A stretch of 44,192 nucleotides of DNA from Planctomycetia bacterium (GTDB lineage: Bacteria; Planctomycetota; Phycisphaerae; Phycisphaerales; SM1A02), in contig SXSS01000086.1 of assembly GCA_005792145.1 (NCBI GenBank), positions 1 to 44,192 of the forward strand. Direction: 5' to 3'. The notes under the pieces are model-generated. The model saw only the letters and a program-made list of their open reading frames with translations, had not been told where the DNA came from and did not search any database. Positions 38,029-44,192 of this stretch are shown here, in pieces (within the stretch, counting starts at the first letter, position 1; each line of letters opens with the position of its first letter). The translations under genes were made by a program, and so were the position numbers.

Positions 38029-38105
38029 ATTGCTTGCGCGGCGAGTGCGCAACGATAAACCTGCGCCATAAAATGGCCGCAACTTCGAAGTGAAAACAAA
38101 CTGAA

Positions 38106-38597
38106 TCAGCGCTTCGAGAACTGGAATCGACGACGAGCGCCAGATTGTCCGTACTTCTTACGCTCGACCTTGCGCGAATCTCGCGTCAAGAAAGAGTTGG
38201 ATCGAAGGACAGGTTCCAGGTTGGAGTCGTACGCGAAAAGTGATCGCGCCAGACCCATCATGACGGCTCCGGCTTGCCCGGTGAATCCACCGCCAGCGAC
38301 AGTCACGCGGACATCCATCTTTCCCTTGAGGGAGCACTTGTCTATCACGCCAAGAAGCGACTTTTGATCGCGGTCTTCGACGAAGAATTCGACAAGCGGA
38401 GTTTCGTTGATCAAGAATTCGCCACTGCCTGGCTTCACACGCACACGCGCGGTCGCGGTCTTGCGACGGCCAGTTCCCCAGTACCAACCTTTTTTGTCGG
38501 CGACAGTCTTGAGAGAAGACTTTGTTGTTCCCATTGCTTGAACGCCGACCGTTTCCTTGGTGGCGACTTTGACTGATCCAATATTGAGAGTTGTCAT
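38106..38597 (-). CDS. rpsI: 30S ribosomal protein S9
   Basis: WGTGRRKTATARVRVKPGSGEFLINE...C-terminal RRRFQFSKR. Confidence 0.97.
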   Translation of the reverse strand: MTTLNIGSVKVATKETVGVQAMGTTKSSLKTVADKKGWYWGTGRRKTATARVRVKPGSGEFLINETPLVEFFVEDRDQKSLLGVIDKCSLKGKMDVRVTVAGGGFTGQAGAVMMGLARSLFAYDSNLEPVLRSNSFLTRDSRKVERKKYGQSGARRRFQFSKR

Positions 38598-38601
38598 GGG
38601 A

Positions 38602-39042
38602 TTATGCCTTGGTCTTCATTGTGGTTGGCTGTTGTGCTTGATGTTCGTGCTCTGTTCCCGCGAAAACGCGCAGATTGCGCTGGATTCTTCGGCCGAGTCG
38701 TCCGCGAGGAAGCATTCGAATGATCGCTTCGGTCACGAGCGCTGTCGGATCATCACGAAGCAAAGTGTCGTATGTTCGAACGCGCAAGCCACCTGGATAT
38801 CCACTCCATTTGCGGAGAGTCTTCAGCGAACCCTTGCGACCAGTCAACACGATCTTTGCGGCGTTGGTGATGATGATCGAATCGCCACAAAGAACATTTG
38901 GCGTGTATTCGGGACGATGCTTTCCCATCAGTGCTGTGGCGATTTCAGTCGCAAGACGACCGAGGACTTTTCCTTCGGCATCGACGATGCGCCATGTGGC
39001 AGGGAGCTGTCCGGGCTTGACGAATGTTGTTTGACGGGGCAT
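38602..39042 (-). CDS. rplM: 50S ribosomal protein L13
   Basis: WRIVDAEGKVLGRLATEIATALMGKHRPEYTPN...GDSIIITNAAKIVLTGRK. Confidence 0.97.
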   Translation of the reverse strand: MPRQTTFVKPGQLPATWRIVDAEGKVLGRLATEIATALMGKHRPEYTPNVLCGDSIIITNAAKIVLTGRKGSLKTLRKWSGYPGGLRVRTYDTLLRDDPTALVTEAIIRMLPRGRLGRRIQRNLRVFAGTEHEHQAQQPTTMKTKA

Positions 39043-39155
39043 GGTGATCTTGTCCTTCGAAAACTCTTCTTTGTGCGAAACTCTCCCAACAGGAGGGAAC
39101 GTAAAAGCGTACCGAAAACGCGGAAAGTGTCAAGGGAATGGCGTGGTGATACCGT

Positions 39156-40622
39156 GTGCGTATGTCGAAATCTCAAAAGTCGGTCTTGGGCGCGTGGGGA
39201 GTGATAATTTCTTGCGTTGCGCTCTATTTGTGCCTGGATTTCATTCTTTTTTCTGGGGAAAATCCCGCCGGCACAGAGAATGCGGCAATCGAGGAGGTTG
39301 AAGTCCAAGAGGCCGAGGATGGTTCGATGGTGGGTTTCAAGGATGTCGTACAGGGAAAGATGGTCTCGGCAGTGCTCGCTGGTGGTCCAGCTCAGATGAT
39401 GACTGGAATTGCGATCCAGCAAATAGAGCCGATGCAAGATGTTGGACAGAGTCCAGTCACCAATCTTTGCGCGGCAATTCTGCTTGCAAGGGCGGGGGAA
39501 AATGCGAAGGCATCGTCAGAAATTGATGCGCTGATCGTTCGAGTTGAAGCAGATCCAAAATCCGCGTCGCCTGCGTTTCTCAAATGCGCGCGGATTGTGC
39601 AGATGTTGATTCATCAGAAGTCCGACGCTTCGGCGGCGAGCGCCGCGACGGCAATTTCTTCACAAGAGGCGGAGTTTCTCAAAGAGAATTTGAATTGGTA
39701 TGGCGAGCTGTTGATCTCGACCGTTTCGCCCGATCCAAAATTTGAAGCCGCTCTTGAGAAATCGCAATTGTTGCTGATCGCTTCGTTGTTCACATTTGGT
39801 TTCATCGTGTTCATCGCAGGACTTGCAGGATTTGTTTGGCTGGTGATTGTGGCGGTGCGATGGACGGCGAATACATTGGCAAATCCTCTGCGGCAACCGA
39901 CCATCTTGAGTGAATCGCTGCCGTGGATTTTCGCAGGATGGTTCATCGCTGTGATATTGGTCGCGCTCGCAGTCGGGTTGTTTGGCAGCCGCGCAGAGAG
40001 ATTGTCTGGAGGGCTTGCGCTTTTCATTCAAATAGCCGCAATGTTTCTGCCTCTCATCGCGCTTGCTTTGCCAATGCGATCTGGAAAGTCATGGCAACAA
40101 ATTCGCGTTGACATCGGCTTGCACTGCGGAAGCGGATTCTGGCGGGAGTTTTTCTATGGAGCAACGGTCTATGCGACGGCGATACCACTTGTCATTGTGG
40201 GCGCGGTCTTTGCGCTTTTACTTTCGCTGATTTTTCCGCAGGAACTCGCTTCGGCTTCGCATCCGATTCAGAAGGCGCTCGCCGATGGCGATGTTTCACA
40301 GCGAATGCTGTTGCTGTTCATCGCCGCAGTCGCCGCGCCAATCGTTGAAGAGATCATTTTCCGCGGCGTGCTCTTCGCGCATTTGCGCGATCTTTCGCGT
40401 CGTTGGGGCCGTTTTCTTTCATTCCTATTCTCGGCACTCGGATCAAGTCTGATCTTCGCCGCAATCCATCCGCAGGGAATTGTTTTCATTCCCATCCTCG
40501 GCGCGCTCGCCGTTGCATTCTGTCTTGCGCGCGAAATGCGTGGCAGTTTGATCTCGTGCATAGTCGCGCACGGAATCAACAATGCGTTGGTTGTTGGATT
40601 GAATATCGCGCTGGCTGGATAA
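39156..40622 (+). CDS. CPBP family intramembrane metalloprotease
   Basis: Multi-TM; EEIIFRGVLFAHLRD, IFAAIHPQG, CIVAHGINNALVV. Confidence 0.9.
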   Translation: MRMSKSQKSVLGAWGVIISCVALYLCLDFILFSGENPAGTENAAIEEVEVQEAEDGSMVGFKDVVQGKMVSAVLAGGPAQMMTGIAIQQIEPMQDVGQSPVTNLCAAILLARAGENAKASSEIDALIVRVEADPKSASPAFLKCARIVQMLIHQKSDASAASAATAISSQEAEFLKENLNWYGELLISTVSPDPKFEAALEKSQLLLIASLFTFGFIVFIAGLAGFVWLVIVAVRWTANTLANPLRQPTILSESLPWIFAGWFIAVILVALAVGLFGSRAERLSGGLALFIQIAAMFLPLIALALPMRSGKSWQQIRVDIGLHCGSGFWREFFYGATVYATAIPLVIVGAVFALLLSLIFPQELASASHPIQKALADGDVSQRMLLLFIAAVAAPIVEEIIFRGVLFAHLRDLSRRWGRFLSFLFSALGSSLIFAAIHPQGIVFIPILGALAVAFCLAREMRGSLISCIVAHGINNALVVGLNIALAG

Positions 40623-41279
40623 TTATTCCAACTCGATCGTCCAGTACGCCTCGTCCAAGAAAGCCTTCCAGCTTTGATACTTCGGGCTTCCTAAACGAAG
40701 CGCAATCGCGGGATTTCTCTTTGGTTTGATTGCCGCGCGGATCAGCTTCATACGCGCTTGCGCGGGAGTTCGCCCACCTTTTTTCGCGTTGCACTTCACG
40801 CATGCACAAACCAAGTTGGTCCACGAATTGTCGCCGCCTTGAACGCGCGGCAAGACATGGTCGAGCGTCAATTCTTTGGTCGAAAATGACGAGCCACAAT
40901 ATTGACATTGATTCGCATCGCGCGCATAAATATTTCGCCGATTCAATTTGACCTGCTCGCGTGGGAATCGGTCATAGCCCAGAAGTCGAATGATCTTTGG
41001 GACGGCGATCACCAATCGCGTTGTCGTGACCCAGTCGTGCACTTCGTGTTCGTGCGCGCGTTGATATTCCGCGGCGTCGGACCAAGTTGCAAGGTCATAC
41101 GAAACATAATTTCCAGCTTCGACGGAGATGACTTCGGCGACATTGTTTGCCAGAAGTGTGAAGGCACGGCGTCCACTGACGACACGCAAAGCGGTGTACA
41201 CCTTGTTGAGAACCAAGACTTTCGAGTCAAGACCGCTTACCAGCAACGTCAACTCAATCTCCTTAGGCGAAGCGATCAA
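40623..41279 (-). CDS. HNH endonuclease family protein
   Basis: NIYARDANQCQYCG...LTLDHVLPRVQGGDNSWTNLVCACVKCNAKKGGRTP. Confidence 0.94.
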   Translation of the reverse strand: MIASPKEIELTLLVSGLDSKVLVLNKVYTALRVVSGRRAFTLLANNVAEVISVEAGNYVSYDLATWSDAAEYQRAHEHEVHDWVTTTRLVIAVPKIIRLLGYDRFPREQVKLNRRNIYARDANQCQYCGSSFSTKELTLDHVLPRVQGGDNSWTNLVCACVKCNAKKGGRTPAQARMKLIRAAIKPKRNPAIALRLGSPKYQSWKAFLDEAYWTIELE

Positions 41280-41365
41280 GCTTCGTCAGATGAAGTCTAT
41301 ACCGATCTTTGAAAGACGCCAATCGAAGGCGCAGGTTCCCGCAAATTGATGGACTTCGGCAGGTT

Positions 41366-42082
41366 TCAGCAGAAAAATGGCGGGTCGGTGCTGATGATCA
41401 CTGGCGTCGATGCGGGAAGATGTTCGCCAAGCAACCGTTCGATCAGCGCGTGCGGCAGGATTCCTGTTCCCCACGGAGCGCGCTGAAAGCGTTGTTCGTC
41501 CTGCGAACCCACGGGCGGAGCGATGTCTTCCAAAATGCAAAGCGAACAGCGGGGGCCAAGATTGGAGATCGAACGGATGAGGTGATCGTCGATGTCCTTC
41601 ATCATCGAAGGTGCGATCAAACCAGATGGATACAGAATCGTGGCGAGTCCTTGATCTTTTCGATTGTGCCAAAGGCGCATCTGACCAGCAACATCGCTGA
41701 GCAAATGAGTGTGGTGAGGAATCAATCCCAATCGACGAATTCCCTGGCCAGACTTTGCTTGGACATCGCACAATTTCGGCAGGGTTTCATCCAGCCAACT
41801 TTCAAGCGCAGTGTGACCAGACTTTGTCCAATTTCGAATGTCGCCGTCGAAAAGTTCCGCGGCGAATGTTCCACTCCAACAAAGTGCGATGGATTCTTCG
41901 CCATCATCTGGCGCGGGAATGTGCGCCGATGCAATCCATTGATCATCGCGAGGATTGCCGCCGAGCCAAAGAAAAGACCCGCCTGATGGAGGCGGGTCTT
42001 GGGGTTGCTTCGACAAATCAGTTCGCAGAATTGCGTGAGGGTTGGAGCTTGCAGATGGAAGTTCGCGTCGAAGATCGTTCAT
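41366..42082 (-). CDS. Hypothetical protein
   Basis: 238-aa ORF; its 5' part overlaps an intrinsic-terminator-like hairpin, so start or expression is uncertain. Confidence 0.6.
   Translation of the reverse strand: MNDLRRELPSASSNPHAILRTDLSKQPQDPPPSGGSFLWLGGNPRDDQWIASAHIPAPDDGEESIALCWSGTFAAELFDGDIRNWTKSGHTALESWLDETLPKLCDVQAKSGQGIRRLGLIPHHTHLLSDVAGQMRLWHNRKDQGLATILYPSGLIAPSMMKDIDDHLIRSISNLGPRCSLCILEDIAPPVGSQDEQRFQRAPWGTGILPHALIERLLGEHLPASTPVIISTDPPFFC
41974..42000 (-). terminator. Intrinsic terminator downstream of rplS, inside the next ORF
   Basis: aagacccgcc-tgatgga-ggcgggtctt perfect 10-bp arms; followed on the minus strand by TTCTTTGG after the TT of the arm (TTTTCTTT). Confidence 0.85.
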
Positions 42083-42121
42083 AAGGGATCAACTTTGCGT
42101 ACGAATCTCACGCTGTCAAAA

Positions 42122-42499
42122 TCACTCTGTTTCTGCGGTTTCTCTGCGTGTTTCCTTCAATCGTCGTGCCTTGCCAGTCAATCCGCGCAAGTAATACAAC
42201 TTTGCTCGGCGAACTTCGGCGTGACGAAGAACTTCCACCTTTGCCACTCGTGCGGAGTGCAATGGGAAGACGCGCTCGACACCTTCGTTGGCGACGATGC
42301 GACGGATGGTGATCGTGCGATTGACGCCACGACCCTTGGTGGAAAGCAAGACGCCTTGGAAAACCTGCACGCGCTCCTTGTCACCTTCGACGATTCGATA
42401 ATGCACGTCAACCGTGTCACCGATGCGAAGGGTTGGGATTTCTGCGGCAGGCTTCAAGTGCTTGGCCTCCACGCTCTCCATGATGGCGGTTCGATTCAT
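42122..42499 (-). CDS. rplS: 50S ribosomal protein L19
   Basis: LRIGDTVDVHYRIVEGDKERVQVFQGVLLSTKGRGVNRTITIRRI. Start MNRTAIMESV overlaps the trmD stop (ATGA). Confidence 0.97.
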   Translation of the reverse strand: MNRTAIMESVEAKHLKPAAEIPTLRIGDTVDVHYRIVEGDKERVQVFQGVLLSTKGRGVNRTITIRRIVANEGVERVFPLHSARVAKVEVLRHAEVRRAKLYYLRGLTGKARRLKETRRETAETE

Positions 42500-43350
42500 G
42501 AGTGATTCCTCTCGTGGGCAATGTGCCCGGGTAAAACTGTGCCCGAACAGCATGACGCGCTGGAAGAGTTTCCAGCGAGTGGCAGGCCGACAGAGCGATG
42601 CAACATTGAGGCCTCGTCCTCAAGTGGTTGCCCATGGAGTAAGTCGAGGTCCGGACGGCGTTGGCGCGTCCGGCTGATGCTCTCTTCTCGGCGCCACTTG
42701 GCAATTGCCTGGTGGTCGCCGGAAAGAAGTACGTCTGGAACAATTCGTCCGCGCCATTCGCGTGGACGGGTGTAATGCGGACAGTCGAGAAGTGGGGTTC
42801 CTTCTTCGCTGGTCAGCGAAAACGAATCTTCGGCGGCGGAATCCTCGTGGCCGAGTGCGCCAGGAATCAAACGAGCCGCGGCGTCGACGATTGCAAGCGC
42901 GGGAAGTTCTCCGCCGGAGAGAACGAAGTCGCCGATGGAAATTTCTTCCAGCTTCATCTCGTCGATGACGCGTTGGTCGACCCCTTCATAATGCCCACAA
43001 ATCAGCATTATTCGTTCACTTTTCGCAATGGTCGCCGCGGCGGATTGCGAGAACTTCGATCCAGCTGGCGAGAGCAAAATCCGCCGCGATGGACGAGGGT
43101 CTTGCGCTTCGACGGCTTCGATCGCGGCGCAAAGTGGTTCGCACATAAAGACCATTCCGGGTCCGCCGCCAAATGGTCGATCATCAACCCTGTTGTGACC
43201 TCCAGCTTCGCGACCGATGGACCATTTGCGAATGTCATACACATTCACTTCGAGCAATCCTTGTGCAATCGCTCGACCAACAATGCTGGTGCCCAAGACG
43301 GGCGCGAACATTTCGGGGAACAATGTGAGGATGTCGATTCGCAGGGGCAT
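42496..43350 (-). CDS. trmD: tRNA (guanine-N1)-methyltransferase
   Basis: LRIDILTLFPEMFAPVLGTSIVGRA, DDRPFGGGPGMVF, LICGHYEGVDQRV, IGDFVLSGGELPAL. Confidence 0.97.
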   Translation of the reverse strand: MPLRIDILTLFPEMFAPVLGTSIVGRAIAQGLLEVNVYDIRKWSIGREAGGHNRVDDRPFGGGPGMVFMCEPLCAAIEAVEAQDPRPSRRILLSPAGSKFSQSAAATIAKSERIMLICGHYEGVDQRVIDEMKLEEISIGDFVLSGGELPALAIVDAAARLIPGALGHEDSAAEDSFSLTSEEGTPLLDCPHYTRPREWRGRIVPDVLLSGDHQAIAKWRREESISRTRQRRPDLDLLHGQPLEDEASMLHRSVGLPLAGNSSSASCCSGTVLPGHIAHERNHS

Positions 43351-43357
43351 AAAAAAC

Positions 43358-43396
43358 TTTTTACTTCTTGTTTTTACTTTTTGCTTTTACTTTTTG
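43358..43396. repeat. Three tandem 13-bp units at the rpsP/trmD junction
   Basis: tttttacttcttg / tttttactttttg / cttttactttttg. Confidence 0.85.
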
Positions 43397-43731
43397 GCAG
43401 TTTCCGCCGCCTTGACTTTCTTTGGCGCATTGCGTCGCGCCTTCTGGCGAACCGCAGCGAGCGAAGGCGTTCCCTTTGGTCCAACGGTGTTGGCAATTTC
43501 CGCTCGTCGCAAAAGAGAGACGACAGTTTCGGAAGGTTGCGCGCCTACGGAGAGCCAGTGCGTGACTCGGTCGGCCTTCAATTTCCATTGTTGACCTTCA
43601 GGTGCGGTTGGACTGAACCAGCCAAGTTGCTCGATCACGCGTCCATCATTTGGTGAACGCTTGTCGGCGGCGGCGAGACGATAGAACGGTGAGTGAATGC
43701 GACCGTAACGTTTGAGGCGAAGAACGACCAT
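43387..43731 (-). CDS. rpsP: 30S ribosomal protein S16
   Basis: MVVLRLKRYGRIHSPFYRLAAADKRSPNDGRVIEQLGWFSP. Confidence 0.97.
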   Translation of the reverse strand: MVVLRLKRYGRIHSPFYRLAAADKRSPNDGRVIEQLGWFSPTAPEGQQWKLKADRVTHWLSVGAQPSETVVSLLRRAEIANTVGPKGTPSLAAVRQKARRNAPKKVKAAETAKK

Positions 43732-43903
43732 GTGGGGGACTCCCTATAAGACATGCTTCCTGCGGTGAGTCATTCGTCCATTTGGACGGGACCGACCGGA
43801 TTCGCCGTGGGGTTCGATGTCGTTTCGAGACCGTGCGGCAAATCTTGGGGATGCGGGTTGCGAGCCACAAAGAGTAGCAGAAATTTGGCTACGCTCAAGT
43901 GCT

Positions 43904-44192
43904 ATGACAGGATGGTGGATTGCTGATCTTTGGCAGCGTGGCGAAACGGTCCTTCTTATGAGTTGGATTTTCTGGGTGATTGCGTCGATCGTTCTTCACG
44001 AATTGGGTCACGGAGTCGCCGCTTTATGGGAAGGCGACACCACTCCGCGCGATACGGGGCATATGACGATCAATCCAATTGTGCATATGGGATGGTTCAG
44101 CATTATCGCGCTCTTGATTATGGGAATCGCGTGGGGATTGATGCCAGTCAATCCGAGTCGCTTTCGACATGGCCGCCGCGGATGGGCGGTTG
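43904..44192 (+). CDS. Site-2 protease / M50 family metallopeptidase, truncated at window edge
   Basis: Frame MTGWWIADLWQRGETVLLMSWIFWVIASIVLHELGHGVAALWEGDTTPRDTGHMTINPIVHMGW; HELGH zinc motif. Not in the ORF track because it has no stop in the window. Confidence 0.88.
   Translation, partial: MTGWWIADLWQRGETVLLMSWIFWVIASIVLHELGHGVAALWEGDTTPRDTGHMTINPIVHMGWFSIIALLIMGIAWGLMPVNPSRFRHGRRGWAV

Overview
This 44.2 kb window is gene-dense bacterial chromosome. Gene content and a dockerin-type secreted protein suggest Planctomycetota, perhaps Phycisphaerae; that placement is inference. I saw no rRNA, tRNA, CRISPR array, prophage or transposase.

Recognisable genes are rpsA, a HIT protein, an ABC-2 exporter operon with an S41 lipoprotein protease, metH, a two-domain CrcB/Fluc protein, an M42 peptidase, ygfZ, HMG-CoA lyase, a metallophosphoesterase, rpsR, a TPR protein, a plant-type FNR, murA, a rho-MCE-MCE-SpoU cluster, a dockerin+FGE-fold protein, psuG, a DEAD-box helicase, alr, a multi-HTH protein, rplM-rpsI, a CPBP protease, an HNH endonuclease, rpsP-trmD-rplS without rimM, and a truncated M50 protease at the right edge.

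Most interesting signals:
(1) A 224-nt non-coding block (6829-7052) with four mutually nested perfect inverted repeats, upstream of an MFS gene: candidate structured RNA.
(2) A tandem-fused bacterial CrcB with asymmetric Phe-box decay.
(3) A structured leader with mutually exclusive pairings upstream of a stand-alone rpsR.
(4) A textbook intrinsic terminator lying inside an ORF downstream of rplS.
(5) Short tandem repeats at the fnr/murA and rpsP/trmD junctions.
(6) Inverted repeats in the rho leader and in the divergent S41/metH intergenic region.

All structures were read by eye. No folding, search or statistics were run.
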